From Pelodera strongyloides (taxonomy: Eukaryota; Nematoda; Chromadorea; Rhabditida; Rhabditidae), in contig JAANDG010000043.1 of assembly GCA_036852015.1 (NCBI GenBank), positions 111,001 through 175,000 of the forward strand: 64,000 nt of DNA, in the 5' to 3' direction. Below the pieces are notes generated by a model. The model saw nothing but the letters and a program-made list of their open reading frames with translations, was not told where the DNA came from and did not search any database. Within the stretch, counting starts at the first letter, position 1. Each line of letters begins with the position of its first letter. Made by a program: the position numbers and the translations under genes. Below, piece by piece: positions 11,754 to 23,600 of this stretch.

Positions 11754-11845
11754 AACATCTGTGTTTTCATCAGAAATGGTTTATTCAGGTGATTAATTGA
11801 TACTTGTCAATAATGTGCGGAAAATGCAAAGAAGCGAAAAATTTA
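11754..11845 (+). promoter_or_regulatory. Upstream block shared with the paralogue at 5980
   Basis: Matches 5658-5745 in order, including TGTGTTTTCAT, TTATTCAGGTGATT and TCAATAATGTGCGGAAAATGC. It lies about 210 bases before the start codon; the partner block lies about 270 bases before its own. Confidence 0.45.
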
Positions 11846-12023
11846 TTCAGTGTGAACCCTGTATTGACATATAGCGTTTGGTCCTAATATCGGTCTATCA
11901 ATAGTATTGGTATATTGACAAGTCTTACATATTTCATCGGGAATTATATGAGGCAACAGATGTAAGGAAAAGGTATTTAAAGACTGGACGCTTAGCACAA
12001 ACCATAAGCAAACAACTTGCAAT

Positions 12024-12854
12024 ATGATCAAGGCGCTGTTCTTCTGTGGTCTTCTTTCTATGGTATAGTTGTTTTAATAATTTGACATAATAATCAGATA
12101 CAGGGGAATACTGAAGTTAATTCGATTTTAAGATATACAAGATATGAACAGTGATTCTTTTTGAAACACAGGCTGCATTATTTTGAACGAACGACTAGCC
12201 AGAATATCCATATGCGAATCAAAAGAGAAGAAGAACAAGATAACTTTTAATATTTCTGCCTTGAAGGTAGCTGCTGAGGACATCAGTGTTAGAGTTCACG
12301 AAAGTCATGCTGTGGAACAAATTCGAAACTATATTTCGTCCCACATGGACCGCATCGGACCCGTGGCCAACGCGGTTGCAGGAATCTTCAATGGAAATGC
12401 GCAGATTTTATTCAACGAGCAATTTGACGGAATTATGTGAGTCCACAATATTAGAATTTACCCTTTGTTGTACTAAAATCGAGGACTGCGATGACTAATA
12501 CTCCATTCAAAATGTTTGTCAATTCCAGCCTCCACACCTCATATCAGTGCACTGACATTTATGGAAACTGGAAGAAATATGAGAATGTGATCAAACAAAA
12601 TGGATTCGCTATGGACCTGATCCGTCGTTTCATCGCTGACGCTGACAATCTTGCAAGGGTATATAGATTATAATACAATCCAAGCTAATTTGTCTCTACT
12701 TGTTTAAAATCGTTCGGTGTGAATCAATTTCTTTATTGATTCAATGCATAAGAACATTGTTCAGGAAACCGACGTGACCGTGACTGTCGGCTGCGGCGGA
12801 TACCAAAAGGAGTTGACGTGGGAACAAATCAGCGAATATCTGAACTCGGCTTAA
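12024..12854 (+). CDS. Small secreted two-cysteine protein, family copy 3
   Basis: Exons 12024-12062, 12267-12436, 12529-12658 and 12765-12854 encode 142 residues, the same length and exon plan as the gene at 5980. The signal peptide is MIKALFFCGLLSMVAA. The two mature cysteines (SYQCTDIYG and VGCGGYQKEL) are conserved. Exon 1 and exon 4 differ from the 5980 copy at several positions, while exon 2, intron 2 and exon 3 together differ at only two bases over about 392. A TATTTAA box lies at 11974-11980. The function is unknown. Because the family is small, secreted and locally duplicated, expression in a secretory tissue is possible, but that is inference. Confidence 0.8.
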
Positions 12855-13665
12855 ATAACGATAATGCTTATAAAGTTTCGTTCTTCATAAACAACTTGCA
12901 ATGTCAGTTCTTATAAATGGTATTTAGTCCGCTGTATCCAAGTTCAAAGAAGAAGCACGGTTCCTCGTTATATTCTAAATGGATCCCCAAAACGTGATGA
13001 TAAAAACTTTTTGGAAATTAATTTCATAAAGCTAATGTCTGTCTACCTGAAATGTATTTGCAAAGGCTATATGGGTCTGTTCTCACTGTTATCTTTGGAA
13101 AAAGGAAATTCAAAGAAAACTCGAGATGTGCTTTTATTTCTTGACGTGCTTTTCATACCTGAAAAAAAACGTCTGACTTCTTTAGAGTGGGGAGAGGCGT
13201 GTCGGTATTGATAAGCAGTGCAGTGCATGTGTCATCACTGCTATCAATGTATGAATGCATTGCAAATCTTCTCATTGTATTCTCCTGTTTACTCTTCTGA
13301 ATATTCTTTGTGCGCGATTTATCTGATTCTGCTCCAGCATTGCCTAGTCAGGTAAATGCTTAAGTCTTCGTAAAAGTGGCATGCGTGGAAAATATACTAG
13401 CAAAAGCTTTATTAATCAGCAAATTGTATAAAACAAATCTCGTCCAATACATTCAATCAACACGACTTTCCACGGCTTTCTATGCAACGAATCATAAATC
13501 TGCACACACAAACATTCCAAACGCTCGAACAAACAACAGCCTATCTCTTAACGCTACTGTAAAACGACAAACACCATTTATGCTATAAAAAAATAAGCGG
13601 TTGTGTGAAAATTGCGTTCTTGGCTTCCGTAAGCCTGTCGTAACACGACGGTCGTCTTATACGAG
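12855..13665. other. Intergenic region, no gene seen
   Basis: AT-rich spacer between the secreted-protein gene and the satellite array. The short frames at 13011 and 13376 lack splice signals or motifs. Confidence 0.45.
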
Positions 13666-13667
13666 AG

Positions 13668-16600
13668 GCGTCCAGCAGTGCATATGCCAGGGGTGACGAA
13701 ATATGCGTCCTCTGAAAGAGTTCGTTACATGGATTTGCAAAGAACCTGAAGTCGGGCAACGAACATCCGAGAAAATACTCGAGACGAAGAAAATAAATAC
13801 ACGTACCTTCGATTGGATTCAATTCCCGGACGGTGCACTACGGCACCGCCCGAGATCTTGTGGAGTGGGTGAGGTGGGCCAGCAATATACGTGCTGGCGG
13901 TGACGAGATATGCGTCCCCTGAAAGAATTTTATAAGTTGCTTTCCGAGAAATCTGGTATCGGGCAAAGAATCGAAGAGAAAAGAAACGCAACGAAAATAT
14001 CGTGACTCTACTTACCTTCGATTGGATTCAATTCCCGGACGGTGCACTACGGCACCACCCGAGATCTTGTGGAGTGGGTGAGGTGGGCCAGCAATATACG
14101 TGCCGGCGGTGACGAGATATGCGTCCCCTGAAAGAATTTGATAAATTGTTTTCCGAGAAAGCTGGTATCAGGTAAAGAATCGAAGAGAAAAGAAACGCAA
14201 CGAAAATATCGTGACTATACTTACCTTCGATTGGATTCAATTCCCGGACGGTGCACTACGGCACCACCCGAGATCTTGTGGAGTGGGTCAAGTGGGCCAG
14301 CAATATACGTGCCGGCGGTGACGAGATATGCGTCCCCTGAAAGAATTTTATAAGTTGCTTTCCGAGAAATCTGGTATCGGGCAAAGAATCGAAGAGAAAA
14401 GAAACGCAACGAAAATATCGTGACTCTACTTACCTTCGATTGGATTCAATTCCCGGACGGTGCACTACGGCACCACCCGAGATCTTGTGGAGTGGGTGAG
14501 GTGGGCCAGCAATATACGTGCCGGCGGTGACGAGATATGCGTCCCCTGAAACAATTTGATAAATTGTTTTCCGAGAAAGCTGGTATCAGGTAAAGAATCG
14601 AAGAGAAAAGGATCGCAACGAAAATATCGAATATACTTACCTTCGATTGGATTCAATTCCCGGACGGTGCACTACGGCACCGCCCGAAATCTTGTGGAGT
14701 GGGTGAGGTGGGCCAGCAATATACGTGCTGGCGGTTACGAGATAGGCGTCCCCTGAAACAATTTGATAAATTGTTTTCCAGGTAAAGAATCGAAGAGAAA
14801 AGGATCGCAACGAAAATATTGTGACTATACTTACCTTCGATTGGATTCAATTCCCGGACGGTGCACTACGGCACCGCCCGAGATCTTGTGGAGTGGGTGA
14901 GGTGGGCCAGCGATATACGTGCTGGCGGTGACGAGATAGGCGTCCCCTGAAACAATTTGATAAATTGTTTTCCGTGGTATCAGGTAAAGAATCGAAGAGA
15001 AAAGAAACGCAACGAAAATATCGTGACTCTACTTCCTTCGATTGGATTCAATTCCCGCGGTGCACTACGGCACCGCCGAGATCTTGTGGAGTGGGTAGTT
15101 GGGCCAGCAATATACGTGCCGGCGGTGACGAGATATGCGTCCCCTGAAACAATTTGATAAATTGTTTTCCGAGAAAGCTGGTATCAGGTACAATCGAAGA
15201 GAAATCGCAACGAAAATATCGAATATACTTACCTTCGATTGGATTCAATTCCCGGACGGTGCACTACGGCACCCGCCCGAATCTTTGTGGAGTGGGTGAG
15301 TTGGGCCAGCAATATACGTGCCGGCGGTGACGAGATATGCGTCCCCTGAAACAATTTGATAAATTGTTTTCCGAGAAAGCTGGTATTGGGCAAAGAATCG
15401 CAACAAAATATCGGACTCTACTTACCTTCGATTGGATTCAATTCCCGGACGGTGCACTACGGCACCGCCCGGATCTTGTGGAGTGGGTGAGGTGGGCCAG
15501 CGATATACGTGCTGGCGGTGACGAGATATGCGTCCCCTGAAAGAATTTATAGTTGTTTTCCGAGAAATCTGGTATCGGGTAAAGAATCGAAGAGAAAAGA
15601 AACGCAACGAAAATATCGTGACTCTACTTACCTTCGATTGGATTCAATACCCGGACGGTGCACTACGGCACCACCCGAGATCTTGTGGAGTGGGTGAGGT
15701 GGGCCAGCAATATACGTGCCGGCGGTGACGAGATATGCGTCCCCTGAAACATTTGATAAATTGTTTTCCGAGAAAGCTGGTATCAGGTAAAGAATCGAAG
15801 AGAAAAGAAACGCAACGAAAATATCGTGACTATACTTACCTTCGATTGGATTCAATCCCCGGACGGTGCACTACGGCAACCCGAGATCTGTGGGTGGGTC
15901 AAGTGGGCCAGCAATATACGTGCCGGCGGGGACGAGATATGCGTCCCCTGAAAGAATTTTATAAGTTGCTTTCCGAGAAATCTGGTATCGGGCAAAGAAT
16001 CGAAGAGAAAAGAAACGCAACGAAAATATCGTGACTCTACTTACCTTCGATTGGATTCAATTCCCGGACGGTGCACTACGGCACCACCCGAGATCTTGTG
16101 GAGTGGGTGAGGTGGGCCAGCAATATACGTGCCGGCGGTGACGAGATATGCGTCCCCTGAAACAATTTGATAAATTGTTTTCCGAGAAAGCTGGTATCAG
16201 GTAAAGAATCGAAGAGAAAAGAAACGCAACGAAAATATCGTGACTATACTTACCTTCGATTGGATTCAATTCCCGGACGGTGCACTACGGCACCGCCCGA
16301 AATCTTGTGGAGTGGGTCAGCTGGGCCAGCAATATACGTGCTGGCGGTGACGAGATAGGCGTCCCCTGAAACAATATGATAAATTGTTTTCCGAGAAAGC
16401 TGGTATCAGGTAAAGAATCGAAGAGAAAAGGATCGCAACGAAAATATCGAATATACTTACCTTCGATTGGATTCAATTCCCGGACGGTGCACTACGGCAC
16501 CGCCCGAAATCTTGTGGAGTGGGTGAGGTGGGCCAGCAATATACGTGCTGGCGGTTACGAGATAGGCGTCCCCTGAAACAATTTGATAAATTGTTTTCCA

Positions 16601-19105
16601 GGTAAAGAATCGAAGAGAAAAGGATCGCAACGAAAATATTGTGACTATACTTACCTTCGATTGGATTCAATTCCCGGACGGTGCACTACGGCACCGCCCG
16701 AGATCTTGTGGAGTGGGTGAGGTGGGCCAGCAATATACGTGCTGGCGGTGACGAGATAGGCGTCCCCTGAAACAATTTGATAAATTGTTTTCCAGGTAAA
16801 GAATCGAAGAGAAAAGAAACGCAACGAAAATATCGTGACTCTACTTACCTTCGATTGGATTCAATTCCCGGACGGTGCACTACGGCACCGCCCGAGATCT
16901 TGTGGAGTGGGTGAGTTGGGCCAGCAATATACGTGCCGGCGGTGACGAGATATGCGTCCCCTGAAACAATTTGATAAATTGTTTTCCGAGAAAGCTGGTA
17001 TCAGGTAAAGAATCGAAGAGAAAAGGATCGCAACGAAAATATCGAATATACTTACCTTCGATTGGATTCAATTCCCGGACGGTGCACTACGGCACCGCCC
17101 GAGATCTTGTGGAGTGGGTGAGTTGGGCCAGCAATATACGTGCCGGCGGTGACGAGATATGCGTCCCCTGAAACAATTTGATAAATTGTTTTCCGAGAAA
17201 GCTGGTATTGGGCAAAGAATCGCAACAAAAATATCGTGACTCTACTTACCTTCGATTGGATTCAATTCCCGGACGGTGCACTACGGCACCGCCCGAGATC
17301 TTGTGGAGTGGGTGAGGTGGGCCAGCAATATACGTGCTGGCGGTGACGAGATAGGCGTCCCCTGAAACAATTTGATAAATTGTTTTCCGAGAAAGCTGGT
17401 ATTGGGCAAAGAATCGCAACGAAAATATCGTGACTCTACTTACCTTCGATTGGATTCAATTCCCGGACGGTGCACTACGGCACCGCCCGAGATCTTGTGG
17501 AGTGGGTGAGGTGGGCCAGCAATATACGTGCTGGCGGTGACGAGATAGGCGTCCCCTGAAACAATTTGATAAATTGTTTTCCGAGAAAGCTGGTATCAGG
17601 TAAAGAATCGAAGAGAAAAGAAACGCAACGAAAATATCGTGACTATACTTACCTTCGATTGGATTCAATTCCCGGACGGTGCACTACGGCACCGCCCGAT
17701 CTTGTGGAGTGGGTCAGCTGGGCCAGCAATATACGTGCTGGCGGTGACGAGATAGGCGTCCCCTGAAACAATTTGATAAATTGTTTTCCAGGTAAAGAAT
17801 CGAAGAGAAAAGGATCGCAACGAAAATATCGTGAATATACTTACCTTCGATTGGATTCAATTCCCGGACGGTGCACTACGGCACCGCCCGATCTTGTGGA
17901 GTGGGTGAGGTGGGCCAGCAATATACGTGCTGGCGGTGACGAGATAGGCGTCCCCTGAAACAATTTGATAAATTGTTTTCCAGGTAAAGAATCGAAGAGA
18001 AAAGAAACGCAACGAAAATATCGTGACTATACTTACCTTCGATTGGATTCAATTCCCGGACGGTGCACTACGGCACCGCCCGATCTTGTGGAGTGGGTGA
18101 GGTGGGCCAGCAATATACGTGCTGGCGGTGACGAGATAGGCGTCCCCTGAAACAATTTGATAAATTGTTTTCCAGGTAAAGAATCGAAGAGAAAAGGATC
18201 GCAACGAAAATATCGTGAATATACTTACCTTCGATTGGATTCAATTCCCGGACGGTGCACTACGGCACCGCCCGATCTTGTGGAGTGGGTGAGGTGGGCC
18301 ACCAATATACGTGCTGGCGGTGACGAGATAGGCGTCCCCTGAAACAATTTGATAAATTGTTTTCCAGGTAAAGAATCGAAGAGAAAAGGATCGCAACGAA
18401 AATATCGTGAATATTACCTTCGATTGGATTCAATTCCCGGACGGTGCACTACGGCACCGCCCGATCTTGTGGAGTGGGTGAGGGGGGCCACCAATATACG
18501 TGCTGGCGGTGACGAGATAGGCGTCCCCTGAAACAATTTGATAATTGTTTTCCGAGAAAGCTGGTATCGGGTAAAGAATCGAAGAGAAAAGGATCGCAAC
18601 GAAAATATCGTGAATATACTTACCTTCGATTGGATTCAATTCCCGGACGGTGCACTACGGCACCGCCCGATCTTGTGGAGTGGGTGAGGTGGGCCAGCAA
18701 TATACGTGCTGGCGGTGACGAGATAGGCGTCCCCTGAAACAATTTGATAAATTGTTTTCCAGGTAAAGAATCGAAGAGAAAAGGATCGCAACGAAAATAT
18801 CGTGAATATACTTACCTTCGATTGGATTCAATTCCCGGACGGTGCACTACGGCACCGCCCGAGATCTTGTGGAGTGGGTGAGTTGGGCCAGCAATATACG
18901 TGCCGGCGGTGACGAGATATGCGTCCCCTGAAAGAGTTCGTTATATCTGGAGTCTGACAATGAAAATCAGAGAAAATAATCGAGAAGAATAAAATAAACA
19001 CATTTACCTTCGAATGGATTCAATTCCCGGACGGTGCACTACGGCACCGCCCGAGATCTTGTGGAGTGGGTCAGGTGGACCAGCAATATACGTGCTGGTG
19101 GGTGG
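13668..19105. repeat. Satellite array, about 27 monomers of 190-211 bp
   Basis: The core GGTGCACTACGGCACC occurs about 27 times at spacings of 190 to 211 bases, from about 13828 to 19040. A degenerate partial unit leads in at about 13668. Each monomer has three inverted repeats: CGGACGGTGC/GCACCGCCCG around ACTACG, CCAGCA/TGCTGG around ATATACG, and AACAATTT/AAATTGTT around GAT. Length classes arise from presence or absence of a 15-base piece (GAGAAAGCTGGTATC) and a two-base indel in CGCCCGAGATC. The outermost monomers are the most diverged (linkers 13706-13800 and 18932-19010), as usual for satellites. A stretch of several monomers is duplicated about 1,820 bases apart (14556 onward matches 16376 onward). 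The open frames across the array are repeat shadows. Confidence 0.92.
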
Positions 19106-19233
19106 GTGATTTATGCATCACTGAAATACAATAATCATCAACTATAAAAAATAGGAGGCCGCTATACGATAGGAGAAATGAACTGGGGAACAGGATCAAC
19201 AACGCATACAAACACACTAATTCGCTACCAACA

Positions 19234-19236
<3 letters not shown>

Positions 19237-19276
<40 letters not shown>

Positions 19277-19312
19277 CTATATGTTATACATACATACATA
19301 CATACATACACT
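19237..19312. repeat. TA dinucleotide and CATA tetranucleotide microsatellite
   Basis: An uninterrupted run of TA repeats is followed by TACA/CATA repeats, just outside the right edge of the satellite array. The flanks carry a duplicated CACTAATTCGCTACCAAC. Confidence 0.85.
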
Positions 19313-20340
19313 AATTCGCTACCAACTCTAACTCCACGGACAGAACCGGACGAAAAAGAAAGATTAATGAACGCTTTCTGAACAAACAGAGATATATAAA
19401 AAAGAACGGAATAAAGAGCTCAATAGCGGTAGAATGAATGGATGATTTGTCGACTACTTTGATATTCCTCGTATCAGGAAAAACTGAGGTCACTAAATCC
19501 CGCCTACATGGATCACATCTGCGCAAAGAAGACATACTAGTGGCCACATCCATCTAATGGCGTGATACCTATGCTAATGAATATGTGTAGGAATGCGCTG
19601 CGTTACACAATTTATTGAAGATGTTTAAAGTGAACAGTTAAGAGAACCGCAAGTGGGGAGCAGGTCGTGTAAGTCTTGTTTGAATTCCGCGCCAAAAGGG
19701 AGGACGATGTTTGTGAGAGAGGACGTTTTTGCCCTCCACAAAAAGACGCAGAGAGATGTAATGGATTGTAGGCTGATGAGAGAGTCAGCACAATGAGAGA
19801 GTCAGCGCAACAAGACAAGGGTCAGGAGCACCACTGATGGGGTACACAGCTGACTGAACTGTTTGAAAAAAGTATGAAGAAAAGCTGTTGACTAAATTCC
19901 AACAATGGAAAATGAAACTAGGGTAAGGATGCTAGGCAATAAGGGGACTACTCAAAGTTACGTTTTGAGTGTATGGGGTTTGCATCAGTCGTTTATTCGG
20001 AATAGAGGAAGAGGACAAATCCTCGCAAATGCAATGCAAATCCGAAGCTCAGGAAACTAAAAACAGTGTATATTATGTGCACATGATCTCAGTGTAATAA
20101 GAATACTTTATGACAAGACACAAAATAATCATGGAAAAAAAAACATAAATTTACTTCCCCACTGTACAGTTCTACACAGTTTTAGATTAGCTTCCAAAGA
20201 TGCATTCAAAAGCGTATCGCCGCGAAGTGTTGCGGGCCAATTAATTTTGTTTACAAGTTCCCTATGTGATAAATGATGTTTGCACAGCAATCGAAATGTT
20301 TGTTTTCTTCTGTCGATATCAGTGTCATACCCAATAAAGG
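19313..20340. other. Intergenic region, no gene seen
   Basis: Spacer between the microsatellite and the broken family copy. It includes a small duplicated phrase (GAGAGAGTCAGC, about 19780-19807). No splice-consistent coding region was found. Confidence 0.4.
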
Positions 20341-20383
20341 AGTTACAAAGTCGTAGAACAAGCATTTATTGCTCCAATGGAAG

Positions 20384-20470
20384 TTAAAGAGAGTTTACAT
20401 AATTCTTTAGCTAGTCCCAAGTGAAGACCTTCTCGTATCCTCGGCAGCCGATTGTCAGGGTTTTAGCCGG
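20384..20470 (-). pseudogene. Last exon of the secreted-protein family, broken
   Basis: Nearly identical to exon 4 of the minus-strand gene at 8409-8495, with its TTTAG acceptor, but the codon equivalent to CAG in the TWDQL motif is TAG, an in-frame stop. The 3' flank (20185-20383) also matches 8210-8408. Exons 1-3 are absent: after about 20565 the sequence changes to a short segment like the satellite edge, then to something like the 5' flank of the parent gene (compare 20600-20700 with 9810-9950). This is a duplicate with an internal deletion. Confidence 0.7.
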
Positions 20471-20699
20471 CTAAATTAACACGCTTTTTTTTTTAAAGAA
20501 ATCACAGTAACAAAACCCATCTTTTAACGACAGTGTGCGTTTTTGTTTGTGTGCTGAATTTCGTTACATGGATCTGGAGCCTGACAACGGTATTATGTAG
20601 TATTTAAAAACCAGAACACTATTTTTGAAACGATTCTTCATTCATACATTGAAAGGGACGTTATGCCGTAACACAAATAATGTCCGAAATAATATCGAC

Positions 20700-23600
20700 A
20701 TACATATTTTCCAGTACAGAGGATTCTTTCTTGCATTTTAATTTTAATATTTGAATTCTTACACAACAAAGTTCACACGTAGCTCCGGCCTCATCACTGC
20801 CGCTGTACGGCTCTACTACCAAATTTGCCGCTGGTAATCACCGAGCGAGCAGCAGATGTGAGTCTAATCAGTTGAATGTGACAATTTGGCTACTGATCGG
20901 TCCTGGATACTAACACTTTCTACAACTGCGGCGGAGAATGCTCTTAGTTTGGCGACTACGCATGAATGGCCCTTCATCACTGTCAAACAAGCAAACGGCA
21001 GAGGTGCAACAATGTTTTTGTGACTCCTATCATTGATGAAGTGTATGAGTGATTTATGTCACGATGACATTGTCGGAACTCCAGGCTCCAGACGAACTGA
21101 TTCTTCACTGGAAGTGCACTTCCACATCTAGTAGCACATCAGCCGCAGGCAGCTGCTCTTCGGCAACAGACTGAAATGCGACAAGCGGGTCATCTAAATC
21201 AGGTCAAGAAGGTTCTTTGTCCATCCCCCTTCCCGATAATTTTGTAACTTTATTCAGCATCTGTATCAGTTGATCGTTATGTTGTCATTCATTCTCATGA
21301 GATACATGTAAACACAGCACACGTCTCCTTCCAAAGGGCTTTATTTGTTGGGTAAATAACATATTCCAATGGCCCTATTTATACAAAGTTAAATGGGCGG
21401 AGCTAATTACTGCTATCTCGTGAAGTGCAAAGTACATTATACTGAAATTGTGTGGTAATATCACCGATGTAATCTAATTAAGGTGCAATATCAACAAAAG
21501 TAATGATGAAGTTAAATCTGGACGAATATGCCTTAAGTAAAGGTCTCAAGTGAATATTGGTCTAATAACGCAATGATGTAAGGGAACTAGTGACAATAAT
21601 GAGTGCAGATTGTCAGAGCACTGTTATGAAGGTTTTTTATCGTTGGCTTCCTTGAAAACAGCATATTAACCGCCTTTTTGGAGATGCCAATTTGTTGTCT
21701 AAGAAACAAGCAAAACACATTCACTAAGAATTGTATAGGATACCTGGTATTGCATAATACTTTTTGTTTTCAATTTTTGTTTATGGGCACATCGTGAGCA
21801 AAGCATACCACCGCAGGAGGGTGATGTGCAGCTGGATTTGCTGGACGGTATTTTATTCAGAAATGAAGCCTGAATAATATTAAGTAGATCAGTTGGATTC
21901 TTCGTATATCATGGGCTGAACTGCATATTGGAAAGAAAATACACGTCATTGGATGAGAGTTGGGCACACGGAAGATTAGAGGAGTCTCCGGCGAACAATT
22001 CAATAAGAAAGGATCGCATCACAAAGGGATTTTGCACACATTTTGCTTCCACAGACTATTTTCACACGACACAGAATTTACACCACAAATACACCGCAAC
22101 ACCAGCATGCTACATATTTGTTTCAAGAATTGCACATTGTTAATTTAGTTCTATCGGGCACACCAGAACAATAAGCCGTGCTCGTGCCTTCAATAAAAAA
22201 TTTTGAGACATAAATGTGGGCAAATTGGTTACTTTTACTTTATTCAGCTTCATCAACAACGAACAATTGGCGGTGATTTGTGCATTTTCAATCCAAATTC
22301 TACAATTGTTACTGTGCATTCCCAATAAATTATTGAATGACATGTTGTTTCAACTATATATTCTGTATATATTCTGTATACCTATGTATAAAGGGCACAA
22401 CCTACGCTATGTGGTTCGTTTTATTTTAATTTCATTAATAAACATATCCCATGTATCACTAAATTATGATTTTACTGATATTTGTACTGAACTGAAAAGC
22501 GCCGAATAATGCATCAATCAAAGCACTCTGTTGACATTTGTCATACAAAATTTTTGTGTAATTGATCACTTTTCGTCTTCCTTAAAACTTTTTCCCTCTT
22601 CCCGACTCACTCAGGTCTCTTCTACTTAACGAGCAAGAGCTGAACGAAGCGTATTAGTCCCAGTTGTTCTCGAAAACAATTAAAACTTGACCGTGCCCAT
22701 AGCAAAAAAAAAAAGAACTAGAACCTCGACTAATTTAGCCACAAACAAGCACACTTCATTCCGCCTTGTGCTACCCCAGTTTTAGCTAAATACGTCTTTT
22801 GTATGCATTTGCCCACTTCCTCCAACGTTTAATATGAAAAACTGCACCTGCTCTAATTATTTAGTGGAAAATATAACTGAAAACATAAGCTATAAAAAAT
22901 TGATAAATGTATACATTGATGCAGAAACATATCTCCGGTTATTTGCTTTCCTGTCTATGTTTTTATTCCAGTTTAGGTCTATACTCCAAAATTTCCCAGC
23001 TGAAGTGTGTTACGTCTTGAATTAAAGGACCCTCAATAGAGTAAAGAATCCACACTTTTTCTGGACTTTGCTCCGCGTTAAAAAATCATCCAGACAGCCG
23101 GCATGCATTTATTTTTTCGATATTACAAAGCTTCTTTTTAATTTTAGGCTTTCCTGAACTCAAGTTTCCCTTGCTTCACTTTTCATGAACAATTCACTGG
23201 TGAGTTAAAGCATTACTATATGTTTCTTATGTTTCCAACAAATCTGTTTTTTTTTTCGTTCATCAAAACCAAAATGCACTATCCACTCATTATTTTTGTA
23301 TTGTTCTTATAATCCGCTTCATTGAAAAATGAGGACTACTTTTCATTTTTTTGGATAATAGAAGCACGGCAAAAATTCATCCACATCCATTGATTTTTGT
23401 CTAATCATACTAGTTATTAAAAAAACGTGGATTTTCACCACCGTCCCCCAAACCTTCGATATTCGCGCTACTTTTGTAGCCAAAAACGAGACAAAAAGCT
23501 ATTGCGGCACAAATTGTAGTGTCAAGGATCACGTCTTTTCTTTTTCTTAAGCTATATATCAATTCATCAAACCAAGGAGCACAAACTATGTGTAGCTCTC

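Noticed and set aside
13583..18639. Dozens of 60-100-codon frames on both strands across the satellite (for example those beginning MINCFPRKLVSGKE or MNPIEGKYSHDI)
   Set aside because: They recur with the monomer period and are broken by indels that are not multiples of three, so they are repeat shadows.
13668..19105. CRISPR-like repeat-spacer array
   Set aside because: Units are 190-211 bp and the sequence between cores is conserved rather than unique; the genome is eukaryotic.
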